In this document: piece after piece, positions 16,166 through 24,947 of the stretch
Layout: each line of letters begins with the position of its first letter
Position numbering within the stretch: the first letter of the stretch is position 1
Source: Micrococcaceae bacterium Sec5.1
GTDB lineage: Bacteria; Actinomycetota; Actinomycetes; Actinomycetales; Micrococcaceae
DNA length: 64,000 nucleotides
Direction: 5' to 3'
NCBI GenBank assembly: GCA_039636795.1
Contig: CP143430.1
Location: forward strand, 5,022,001-5,086,000
The notes under the pieces: generated by a model
Database searches by the model: none
The model's input: the letters and a program-made list of their open reading frames with translations, nothing else
What the model was told of the DNA's origin: nothing
Position numbers and translations under genes: made by a program

Positions 16166-17422
16166 CTAGGCTCCGATGATGTTGTACTCGGGGCCGAACG
16201 GGAACTTGGTGATGTTCTCCGCACCGTCTTCGCCCACCACGAGGATGTCGTGCTCGCGGTAGCCGCCGGCACCCGGTTGGCCGTCCAGGACTGTAATCAT
16301 CGGTTCCATGGAAACCACCATGCCCGGTTCCAGCACGGTGTCGATGTCTTCGCGCAATTCAAGGCCTGCTTCGCGTCCGTAGTAGTGGCTCAAGACGCCG
16401 AACGAGTGGCCATAGCCGAACGTGCGATTCGCCAGGAGCCCGTGACCGACGTAGATCTCGTTGAGCTCGGCGGCGATGTCCTTGCAGACTGCGCCGGGCT
16501 TGATGAGTTCCAGGCCGCGCTTGTGAACCTCCACGTTGATGTTCCACAGTTCCAAGGAGCGCGCGTCCGGTTCGCCGTAGAACAGGGTGCGTTCCAGAGC
16601 CGTGTAGTAACCGCTGGTCATCGGGAAGCAGTTCAGCGACAAGATGTCGTGTTCCTGAATCTTGCGGGTGGTTGCCCAGTTGTGCGCCCCATCGGTGTTG
16701 ATGCCGGACTGGAACCAGACCCACGTGTCACGGATTTCGGAGTCCGGGAAGGTGCGGGCGATCTCGTGGACCATGGCCTCGGTGCCGATCAAGGCGACCT
16801 CGTACTCAGTGATTCCAGCGGTGATCGCGCTGCGGATGGCCTCTCCGCCAAGATCGCCGATGCGGGCGCCGTGCTTGATGACTGCGATTTCCTCGTCCGA
16901 CTTGATCATGCGCTGGCGCATCGCAGCCTGGGCAACATCCACCAGCGTGGCTCCCGAGAATGCGGCCTGGATCTTGTTGCGGTTGTCCAGCGGCAGGGAG
17001 TCATCTTCGACGCCGATGCGGCGCGGGTTGATGCCGCGGGTGCGCAGGACTTCCTGGATAGCGTGGATGTAGTTGTCCCGGCGCCAGTCCGTGTACACGA
17101 GGTTGTCGCCGTAGCTGCGGCGCCAAGGCATACCGGCGTCGATATTTGCCGTAATGGTGACAGTGTCATCCTTGGTGACCACCATGCCGTAGGAGCGGCC
17201 GAAATAGGTGAAGAGGAAATCGGAGTAGTACTTGATGGAGTGGTAGCTGGTGAGGATGACGGCGTCGAGGTCCTTCTCGGCCATGATGCTGCGAAGGCCG
17301 GTCAGGCGACGCTCAAACTCTGCATCCGAGAAAGTCAGGGAGACTTTCTCGCCGTTGTTGAGGACCTTGAGTCGATCGAGCTTGGCCACATCGTTGATGG
17401 CCTCGTTCTCGGTGATGGTCAT
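16166..17422 (-). CDS. Creatinase (creatine amidinohydrolase), M24 fold
   Basis: This 418-residue protein hydrolyses creatine to sarcosine and urea, if the assignment is right. It has the pita-bread C-terminal domain without the five metal ligands of aminopeptidases, as in Pseudomonas creatinase. Diagnostic segments are SYHSIKYYSDFLFTYFGRSY, WVWFQSGINTDGAHNWATTR, FGYGHSFGVLSHYYGREAGL and SMEPMI. The start is ATG 17422 after AAAGGA; a TTG five codons earlier is less likely. The sarcosine oxidase operon nearby supports creatinase over the related ectoine hydrolase DoeA. An MFS carrier is next upstream on the same strand. Confidence 0.85.
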   Translation of the reverse strand: MTITENEAINDVAKLDRLKVLNNGEKVSLTFSDAEFERRLTGLRSIMAEKDLDAVILTSYHSIKYYSDFLFTYFGRSYGMVVTKDDTVTITANIDAGMPWRRSYGDNLVYTDWRRDNYIHAIQEVLRTRGINPRRIGVEDDSLPLDNRNKIQAAFSGATLVDVAQAAMRQRMIKSDEEIAVIKHGARIGDLGGEAIRSAITAGITEYEVALIGTEAMVHEIARTFPDSEIRDTWVWFQSGINTDGAHNWATTRKIQEHDILSLNCFPMTSGYYTALERTLFYGEPDARSLELWNINVEVHKRGLELIKPGAVCKDIAAELNEIYVGHGLLANRTFGYGHSFGVLSHYYGREAGLELREDIDTVLEPGMVVSMEPMITVLDGQPGAGGYREHDILVVGEDGAENITKFPFGPEYNIIGA

Positions 17423-17451
17423 GGTGGTTCCTTTCAATGGGTTGGTTGGTT

Positions 17452-18834
17452 TCAGACCTGCTGCAGTGGCTTCTTGGAAGTCTCGGCGGCGAACAGGACT
17501 GCGATGAGGGAAACAAGGGCGGCAGCCACGAGGTACCAGCCGGGGGCCAGCTGATTGTGGGTCATGCCGATGAGGAGCGTTGCCATGAACGGCGCAGTGC
17601 CGCCGAACAACGCGTTGGAGAGGTTGAAACTGACAGCGAAGCCCGTGTAGCGGACCTTCGTCGGGAAGAGTTCGGCCAGGAAGCTGGGTAGCGTGCCGTC
17701 GTTGAGGGTGAGCATTCCGCCCAGCAGGATCTGGACCAGCACGATCACCAGGAAGTTACGGGTATCCAGGAGCATGAACGCAGGGACGGTCAGCACCACG
17801 AACAGGACAGACGCGGTGATGAGCATCCGTTTACGGCCGAACTTGTCCGACGCGATGCCGGTCAGGAAGATGAAGCCGATGTAACTGGCCAGGGCGATCG
17901 TGGTAGCCAGGAACGATTCCGCCGCTCCGAAGCCCAGTTCCACTGACAGGTATGTGGGCATGTAGCTGAGGATCACGTAGAAGCCGACTGCGTTCAGCAG
18001 CACTGCGCCCGTGGCGATGATGAGTTGCTTACGGTAGGTCTTGAACATCGCCAGTGCCGGAGCCTTGACTGCGGGCTCCTTCTCGGACAGCTCACGGAAC
18101 GCGGGCGTGTCCTCGAGCTTGGTACGGATGTACCTGCCGATCAAGCCCATGGGCGCTGCCAACAGGAACGGCAGGCGCCAACCCCAGTCGTTCAACTGTT
18201 CTGGCGTCAGGACTGAACTCAGCAGGGCGGCCAGCAAGGAGCCCAGCAGGAGACCCGCTGCGGTACTGGCAGGCACGACGGCGGCATAGAGGCCGCGGCG
18301 ATTCGAAGGCGCATACTCCACCAGGAAGGCGGACGCGCCGGCGTATTCGCCTGCAGCGGAGAAGCCCTGGACCACCCTTACGAGCAGCAGCAGGATGGGG
18401 GCCATCACGCCGATAGTGGCGTACCCGGGGATCAGGGCGATACAGAACGTGGCCACCGACATCAGGACGATCGAGAGCGACAACGCCTGCTTCCGGCCCA
18501 GCCTGTCTCCGATGTGGCCCCAGATGAATCCGCCAAGCGGTCTTACGAAGAAGCTGACCGCAAAGACACCGAACGTCGCCAGCAAGGCTGTTTGGCGATC
18601 GGATTCCGGGAAGAAAACGGTCGAGATTATGCCGGCCAGGTATCCATAGACGGCGTAGTCGAACCACTCGACGAAGTTGCCGATGAAGCTCGCAGTGACG
18701 ACGCGTCGGCGCGTGTCCTTGCTGACTGTGTGATTGCTGACTGTGTGATTGGGGCCGGATTCGGGAGAGGTGCCGGGTCCGCCATTGGACCGATCTCCCG
18801 GAGCGGCTGCCACAGAGGAAAGTTCATTACTCAT
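17452..18834 (-). CDS. MFS transporter, metabolite:H+ symporter type, probable creatine/sarcosine uptake
   Basis: This 460-residue protein has twelve predicted membrane segments and the MHS-type signatures: FIGNFVEWFDYAVYGYLAGI at the start, RPLGGFIWGHIGDRLGRKQA in the first loop, and ASDKFGRKRMLI at the domain hinge. Relatives carry proline, betaine or shikimate. It lies 29 bases upstream of creatinase on the same strand, so the two are probably cotranscribed and the cargo is likely creatine or a related N-methyl compound. The start is ATG 18834 after GGTGGA. The N-terminus contains a near-duplicate NHTVSNHTVS. Confidence 0.85.
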   Translation of the reverse strand: MSNELSSVAAAPGDRSNGGPGTSPESGPNHTVSNHTVSKDTRRRVVTASFIGNFVEWFDYAVYGYLAGIISTVFFPESDRQTALLATFGVFAVSFFVRPLGGFIWGHIGDRLGRKQALSLSIVLMSVATFCIALIPGYATIGVMAPILLLLVRVVQGFSAAGEYAGASAFLVEYAPSNRRGLYAAVVPASTAAGLLLGSLLAALLSSVLTPEQLNDWGWRLPFLLAAPMGLIGRYIRTKLEDTPAFRELSEKEPAVKAPALAMFKTYRKQLIIATGAVLLNAVGFYVILSYMPTYLSVELGFGAAESFLATTIALASYIGFIFLTGIASDKFGRKRMLITASVLFVVLTVPAFMLLDTRNFLVIVLVQILLGGMLTLNDGTLPSFLAELFPTKVRYTGFAVSFNLSNALFGGTAPFMATLLIGMTHNQLAPGWYLVAAALVSLIAVLFAAETSKKPLQQV

Positions 18835-19033
18835 GTGTTCCACCAAGAATATTTTGGGGTTGCATTAGAAGCAACACTGTTGCACCAGACTACGTGTGGG
18901 CTGCGTCACGGTCAAGAGTGTTTCCAAAAGTCATTCAAGGCTTTCCGGGCCGCTCCAGACGTATCCAGCGACGGAGAGCCGGATCCCATCGTTGTTGCAG
19001 TGAGGAAGACCATGTTGCATCAGTCGCCCCAAA
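18835..19033. other. Upstream region of the MFS/creatinase operon
   Basis: No gene is seen. This stretch should hold the promoter of the minus-strand operon. It includes GTTGCATTAGAAGCAAC (18859-18875), which has 6-base arms GTTGCA/… and GCAACACTGTTGC (18871-18883), a short palindrome that may be a regulator site. Confidence 0.35.
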
Positions 19034-19225
19034 CCCCCGGATGTTCTCTCACATCGTGCAGCCGATTTCGGAACGTTCTCTCACTTTCATGAAGAAAGCC
19101 CGACGCCGGGCACCCACGGTGGGGGCCGACGTCGGGCTTTAGCGCGTGACAGCTATTCAACCGCCGCCGCAGGACATGAGAGAACGTCCTCCAAAAAACG
19201 GCAGGACATGAGAGCGCATCGGGGG
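19034..19225. repeat. Palindromic repeat element, copy A
   Basis: Terminal inverted repeats start CCCCCGGATGTTCTCTCAC on the left and end with a diverged GAGAGCGCATCGGGGG on the right. Inside are two motifs GTTCTCTCAC left of a hairpin (starts 19043 and 19075, 32 bases apart) and two inverted motifs on the right (unit starts 19172 and 19204, also 32 apart). The hairpin at 19095-19140 pairs AAAGCCCGACG with CGTCGGGCTTT and could terminate transcription. Confidence 0.75.
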
Positions 19226-19262
19226 CGGGGCTATTGGGCAGCGCGCGTCCAAGCGACGGCGA

Positions 19263-19517
19263 CCCAGATGTTCTCTCACATCCTGCGGCCCATTTCGGAA
19301 CGTTCTCTCACTTTCATGAAGAAAGCCCGACGTCGGGCACCCCAGATGAGCGCCGACGTCGGGCTTTAGCACGTGACAGTTATTCAGCCGGCGCCGCAGG
19401 ACATGAGAGAAGGACCGCCCAAAGACAGTTGGACGTGAGAGAAGGACCGCCCAAAGACAGTTGGACGTGAGAGAAGGAACGCCAGAAGACGGCAGGACGT
19501 GAGAGAACATCGGGGGG
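19263..19517. repeat. Palindromic repeat element, copy B, with four 32-bp units
   Basis: The plan is that of copy A, but the right flank has four units starting at 19399, 19431, 19463 and 19495, each beginning GGAC(A/G)TGAGAGAA. The first two differ at one base over 32. The central hairpin at 19322-19367 has perfect 15-base arms starting AAAGCCCGACGTCGG. The right end reads GTGAGAGAACATCGGGGG. The IS3-family element begins 24 bases farther on. Confidence 0.8.
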
Positions 19518-19549
19518 CGGGTTGCGGTCGTATGGTTTTGTGAGACAGC

Positions 19550-19873
19550 TTGATGGGAGCTTCAGTTCAGATGACCACGCCCAGAAGAAAATACGATGCC
19601 GCTTTCCGTGAGGATGCTGTGCGGCTTGTTTTGTCCACGAACCGGTTGGTGAAACAGGTCGCCGAGGAGATCGGGGTGAAGGAAAGCACGCTGGGGAACT
19701 GGCTGCACAGGCATCGAGAGAGCCACCAGGGCGCCGCGCCGGTCCTGCCTGAAGAACGGGGGCCGGTGCCGTGGGACGAGCACCGGAAGGCACTGGCCGA
19801 AAATGAGCGGTTGAAGGCCGAGGTCGAGTTCCTGGGAAAAGTCAGCGCCTTCTTTGCCGCGAAGCAAAAGTAG
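19550..19873 (+). CDS. IS3-family transposase OrfA
   Basis: This 107-residue protein has the HTH_Tnp_1 domain: RRKYDAAFREDAVRLVLSTN, then VAEEIGVKESTLGNWLHRHR. A leucine-zipper-like C-terminus follows (ENERLKAEVEFLGKVSAFFA). The first start is near 19550; an ATG at 19571 (MTTPRRKYDA) is equally plausible. OrfB lies in the -1 frame, which is open across the OrfA end (EAKVEDFYEF...). The A4G run at 19866-19870 is the likely slippage site for an OrfAB fusion, although the heptamer is weak. Confidence 0.85.
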   Translation: MMGASVQMTTPRRKYDAAFREDAVRLVLSTNRLVKQVAEEIGVKESTLGNWLHRHRESHQGAAPVLPEERGPVPWDEHRKALAENERLKAEVEFLGKVSAFFAAKQK

Positions 19874-19917
19874 AGGACTTCTACGAGTTCATCGAAGCGG
19901 AGAAGGCCAACTATTCC

Positions 19918-20787
19918 GTGGTGTGGCTGTGCCGGGCGTTGAAGGTCTCCCGGGCCTCGTTCTACCGGTGGCGCGCCCCTGCCGGGCCCTCACCGCGTGC
20001 CGTGCGGCATGAGGATCTGGTCACCGCGGTTACCGGCCTGTACGAGAAGGAAAATGGCCGTGCCGGCCGTGACCAGCTGACGCTTTTGCTCAACGCGGCC
20101 GGGACCAAGGTCTCCGCCCCCACCGTCGGGGCGATCATGCGAGAAAAGGGCCTGCGGGCCATCCGAACCCGGGCCTGGAAGAGGACCACGGTCCAGGACC
20201 CGCAAGCCAAGACCGCCCACATCGAGAACCACATGCTCGATGAACAGGGCAAACGCGACTTCACCTCCGCAGTGCCCGGGACCCGTCTGGTCGGAGACAT
20301 CACCTACCTGCGCACCGGCGAGGGCTGGCTTTATCTGGCCACCGTCATCGACCTGTTTTCGGGCATGGTCATCGGCTGGTCCATGGCTGCCCACATGCGG
20401 GCAAGCCTGTGCACCGCAGCCCTGCAGATGGCACGGAACCACGGCCGTTTCGCCGAGCATGGTGTGGTGTTCCACTCCGACCGTGGCACCCAATACACCT
20501 CTGACGAATTCCAAGAATGGTGCGGCCAGAACGGGGTCACCCAGTCCATGGGCAAGGTCGGGGTGTGCTGGGACAACGCGGTCGCCGAGAACTTCTTCTC
20601 CCACCTCAAAACCGAGTTCTACCACCACCACGGATTCGGCTCCAGACTCGCAGCCCGGACCGGAGTGATGGACTACATCGAAGGCTGGTACAACCGCCGC
20701 CGTCCCAACCGCAGGGCCGGCGGCATCCCACCGGCCGCCGCCCACGAAAACCACCACAACCGCGCCCAGGAACCCCTGGCCGCCTAA
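19918..20787 (+). CDS. IS3-family transposase OrfB (DDE integrase)
   Basis: This 289-residue protein carries an N-terminal HTH_21 region and an rve integrase core. The DDE residues can be placed: Asp in RLVGDITYLRTGEGW, Asp in VVFHSDRGTQYTS, and Glu in CWDNAVAENFFSHLKTE. The open frame extends upstream of GTG 19918 to the OrfA stop, consistent with -1 frameshifting. The C-terminus YNRRRPNRRAGGIPPAAAHE is the usual ending of the family. It appears complete. Confidence 0.9.
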   Translation: MVWLCRALKVSRASFYRWRAPAGPSPRAVRHEDLVTAVTGLYEKENGRAGRDQLTLLLNAAGTKVSAPTVGAIMREKGLRAIRTRAWKRTTVQDPQAKTAHIENHMLDEQGKRDFTSAVPGTRLVGDITYLRTGEGWLYLATVIDLFSGMVIGWSMAAHMRASLCTAALQMARNHGRFAEHGVVFHSDRGTQYTSDEFQEWCGQNGVTQSMGKVGVCWDNAVAENFFSHLKTEFYHHHGFGSRLAARTGVMDYIEGWYNRRRPNRRAGGIPPAAAHENHHNRAQEPLAA

Positions 20788-20908
20788 CACCAACGAAACT
20801 GTCTCAAAAACTTGACGAGCGCAGGTTATCCGGCAACGCGCGTCTAAGCGACGAAGGAGCGGAGACCTGGAGGACCCCACTGATCACCTCTCACACACAA
20901 CCCTTCCG

Positions 20909-21100
20909 CAGATGTTCTCTCACATCCTGCAGCCGATTTCGGGAACGTTCTGTCACTTCCACGAAGAAAGCCCGACGTCGGCCACCCCAGGGGAGTGCCG
21001 ACGTCGGGCTTTAGCACGTGACAGCTATTCAACCGCCGCCGCAGGACGTGAGAGAAGGACCGCCAGAAGGCCGTTGGACGTGAGCGAACATCGGGAGGGG
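20909..21100. repeat. Palindromic repeat element, copy C
   Basis: The element has left motifs at 20914 and 20947 (the second reads GTTCTGTCAC), a central hairpin at 20967-21012 with arms AAAGCCCGACGTCGGC and its complement, and two right units starting at 21044 and 21076, 32 bases apart. The right end reads GTGAGCGAACATCGGG, diverged by one base from copy B. The region 20807-20908 before it carries no gene but repeats the flank AACGCGCGTC(T/C)AAGCGACG also seen before copy B. Confidence 0.75.
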
Positions 21101-21125
21101 GCAGGGTTGTCCGGAAGGGCGGGGC

Positions 21126-21797
21126 CTAGAGGACCTTGCGGATGGTCTCTTCGAAGCTGACCACGTGGTGCAGGGCGAGCTCGGCGGCGCGATCTTCGTC
21201 GCCGTCGGCTATGGCTGTCAGCAGTTCCGCGTGCTCGGAGATGTGGCCTGAGACGGAGGGCATCCTTTCCAGCATGTAGCACCAGATGCGGGTGGCGAGG
21301 TTGTCGTACCGGATCAGGACGTCTTCCAGGTGTGCGTTCGCCGAGGCCTTGTAGATCAGGCGGTGAACCTGGATGTCGTAGCGCATGAGTTCCTGGGAGG
21401 AATTGTCCTGGCCTTCAAGATCACGGATTGCACCAGCAACAGCGCGGAGCTCTGAACGCATGGCAGGGCTGGCCATGCGGGCAGCCTTCCTGGAGGCGAG
21501 TGGCTCCAGGAGCTCGCGGATCTCGGAGACTTCGGCCAGCTGGGTGATGTCCACTCCAGTGGCGAACGTCCCACGCCGCGGATAGGAGACCACCAAGTGG
21601 TCGCTTTCGAGACGCTTGATGGCCTCGCGGACGGGCGTGCGTCCAATGCCCAGTTCTGCAGCAATCTGGCCATCGTTGATGGGGTCGCCGGGTTTGATGT
21701 CCAGCATGATCAGCCTGTCGCGCAGGAGCAGGTACGCGTTCTCCGCCAGGGACGAACCCTGCGGAGTTGATTCCAGTGCTTCCAATGCGGCGCTCAT
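21126..21797 (-). CDS. GntR-family regulator (FCD type), probable regulator of the sarcosine operon
   Basis: This 223-residue protein has a GntR winged helix (LAENAYLLLRDRLIMLDIKP, INDGQIAAELGIGRTPVREA) and an FCD effector domain with metal-binding positions in YDIQVHRLIYKAS and a later SEHAELLTAI. It is divergent from glyA-soxBDAG, with 151 bases between start codons. FCD regulators typically sense small carboxylates and repress the neighbouring catabolic operon. Sarcosine, glycine or serine are reasonable ligands, but this is inferred from position only. Confidence 0.85.
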   Translation of the reverse strand: MSAALEALESTPQGSSLAENAYLLLRDRLIMLDIKPGDPINDGQIAAELGIGRTPVREAIKRLESDHLVVSYPRRGTFATGVDITQLAEVSEIRELLEPLASRKAARMASPAMRSELRAVAGAIRDLEGQDNSSQELMRYDIQVHRLIYKASANAHLEDVLIRYDNLATRIWCYMLERMPSVSGHISEHAELLTAIADGDEDRAAELALHHVVSFEETIRKVL

Positions 21798-21876
21798 TGC
21801 TCTCTCCCGTTGCTCGTACTTCAGTCTGCTGGATGAGTTACCGCAGTCCTGTTGACGACCATGTGATCTTCAACAT

Positions 21877-21890
21877 ACTATGGCAATAGT
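21877..21890. promoter_or_regulatory. Candidate GntR operator upstream of glyA
   Basis: The near-palindrome ACTATGGCAATAGT lies between the divergent GntR gene and glyA, in an A/T-rich stretch that should hold the promoters. Five of seven half-site positions match. FCD-type operators are often short A/T-rich palindromes like this. Confidence 0.4.
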
Positions 21891-21948
21891 TCTAATATAT
21901 CAGTTGCCTAACAGTCGGCCACTAGACAAGCTTTTGAAGGAGAACACC

Positions 21949-23330
<1,382 letters not shown>

Positions 23331-23334
<4 letters not shown>

Positions 23335-24551
23335 GCGCGGACCACCTCCCCGAACACCCCGACTTCCTCTGGCGCAACCCGGACCCAAAGAAGAGCTACG
23401 ACGCCATTATTGTTGGCGGCGGCGGGCATGGCCTGGCAACGGCCTACTTCCTGGCCAAGAACCACGGCATGACCAACATCGCCATCCTTGAAAAGGGCTG
23501 GCTGGCCGGTGGCAACATGGCCCGCAACACCACCATCATCCGGTCCAACTACCTCTGGGACGAAAGTGCTGCGATTTACGAGCACGCCCTCAAACTGTGG
23601 GAAATCCTGCCGGAAGAGCTGGAGTACGACTTCCTGTTCAGCCAGCGCGGCGTGATGAACCTCGCCCACACCCTGGGCGACGTCCGCGAAAGCATGCGCC
23701 GCGTAGGAGCCAACCGCCTCAATGGTGTGGACGCGGAGTGGCTGGACCCTGACCAGGTCAAGGAACTTTGCCCCATCCTGAACACCAGCGACAACATCCG
23801 CTACCCCGTCATGGGCGCTACCTACCAGCCGCGTGCCGGCATCGCCAAGCACGACCACGTGGCCTGGGCCTTCGCCCGCAAGTGCGATGAACTCGGCGTG
23901 GATATCATCCAGAACTGCGAAGTCACCGGCTTCATCAAGGACGGAAACCGGGTTACCGGTGTAAAGACAAGCCGTGGCAACATCAACACCGAAAAGGTAG
24001 GCCTTTGCGCCGCCGGTCACAGCTCGGTCCTCGCAGAGATGGCCGGCTTCCGCCTCCCCATCCAGTCCCACCCGCTCCAGGCGCTCGTGTCTGAACTGCA
24101 CGAGCCGGTCCACCCCACGGTGGTCATGTCCAACCACGTCCACGTGTATGTGTCCCAGGCACACAAGGGTGAACTGGTGATGGGCGCTGGCGTGGACTCC
24201 TACAACGGCTACGGCCAGCGCGGATCGTTCCACGTGATCGAGGAGCAGATGGCAGCCGCCGTGGAGCTCTTCCCGATCTTCGCCCGTGCACACGTGCTCC
24301 GGACTTGGGGCGGCATCGTGGACACCACGCTGGATGCCTCGCCGATTGTTGGCCTCACTCCCGTGGAGAACATGTTCGTCAACTGCGGTTGGGGAACGGG
24401 TGGCTTCAAGGGCACTCCTGCGGCTGGTCTGACCTTCGCGCACACCATCGCAACCGGTACCCCGCACAAGCTCAACAAGCCTTTCGCCCTGGAACGCTTC
24501 GAGACCGGTGCCCTGATCGACGAACACGGCGCCGCAGCCGTGGCCCACTAG
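23331..24551 (+). CDS. soxB: Sarcosine oxidase subunit beta
   Basis: This 406-residue subunit belongs to the heterotetrameric sarcosine oxidase. An N-terminal FAD-binding Rossmann motif reads [20 protein letters not shown], and the DAO-type core continues with [13 protein letters not shown], where the covalent-flavin region of SoxB lies. [20 protein letters not shown] near the C-terminus closes the FAD site. This subunit oxidises sarcosine to glycine and passes the methylene group to folate with subunit alpha. GTG 23331 overlaps the glyA stop. Confidence 0.92.
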
Positions 24552-24567
24552 GAAGGACGGGAAAGAC

Positions 24568-24945
24568 ATGCTACTCATTTCATGCCCCAACTGCGGGCCA
24601 CGCGACGAAACAGAATTCCACTACGGCGGCCAGGCACACGTTGCCTACCCGGAGAACCCGAACGACCTCACGGACCGCGAGTGGGCTGAATACTTGTTCT
24701 ACCGCGAGAACACCAAGGGTTCTTTCGCTGAACGCTGGGTCCACAGCACGGGTTGCCGCCAGTGGTTCAACATGCTGCGGGACACCGTGACCTACGACAT
24801 CCAGTCCATCTACGCGATGGGCCAGCCCCGCCCCGATGGCCAGCCCCGCCCGGATGGCGGAGCCAAGCCCGATACGCAAGCGGGCCTCGCTCCCGGCGCC
24901 GCAACAACAGGCGCCACAGCCCCCACCTCCTCGGAAGGAGTCTAG
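24568..24945 (+). CDS. soxD: Sarcosine oxidase subunit delta, with a C-terminal extension
   Basis: The 125-residue zinc-binding subunit has the ligands Cys6 and Cys9 (CPNCG), His59 and Cys63 (HSTGC). The conserved core ends near 80. Usual SoxD is about 85-100 residues; here a Pro/Gly/Ala-rich tail of about 40 residues follows, beginning with a duplicated [13 protein letters not shown] that is also a direct repeat in the DNA (about 24831-24858). The start is ATG 24568 after GGAAGGACGGGAAAG. It lies 16 bases after soxB and two bases before soxA. Confidence 0.9.
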   Translation: MLLISCPNCGPRDETEFHYGGQAHVAYPENPNDLTDREWAEYLFYRENTKGSFAERWVHSTGCRQWFNMLRDTVTYDIQSIYAMGQPRPDGQPRPDGGAKPDTQAGLAPGAATTGATAPTSSEGV

Positions 24946-24947
24946 AA

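Larger units (their letters stand above)
19541..20806 (+). mobile_element. IS3-family insertion sequence
   Basis: The element is about 1266 bp. Short terminal inverted repeats TGAGACAG (19541-19548) and CTGTCTCA (20799-20806) enclose an OrfA/OrfB transposase pair. Adjacent T-rich (left) and A-rich (right) bases extend the symmetry imperfectly. I could not identify a clear target duplication. Both frames are intact, so it may still be active. It is inserted between copies B and C of the palindromic repeat. Confidence 0.85.

Noticed and set aside
16081-16272. Longer IclR protein starting at 16272
   Set aside because: The added segment is Ser/Pro-rich without family similarity, and ATG 16080 fits the usual IclR N-terminus.
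16250-17554. 434-residue plus-strand frame opposite creatinase
   Set aside because: Low-complexity Val/Asp/Gly composition typical of an antisense shadow; creatinase motifs define the real gene.
19399-19517. CRISPR array
   Set aside because: The units repeat in full at 32 bp with no variable spacers of constant length, and no cas genes are nearby. It is a tandem repeat.
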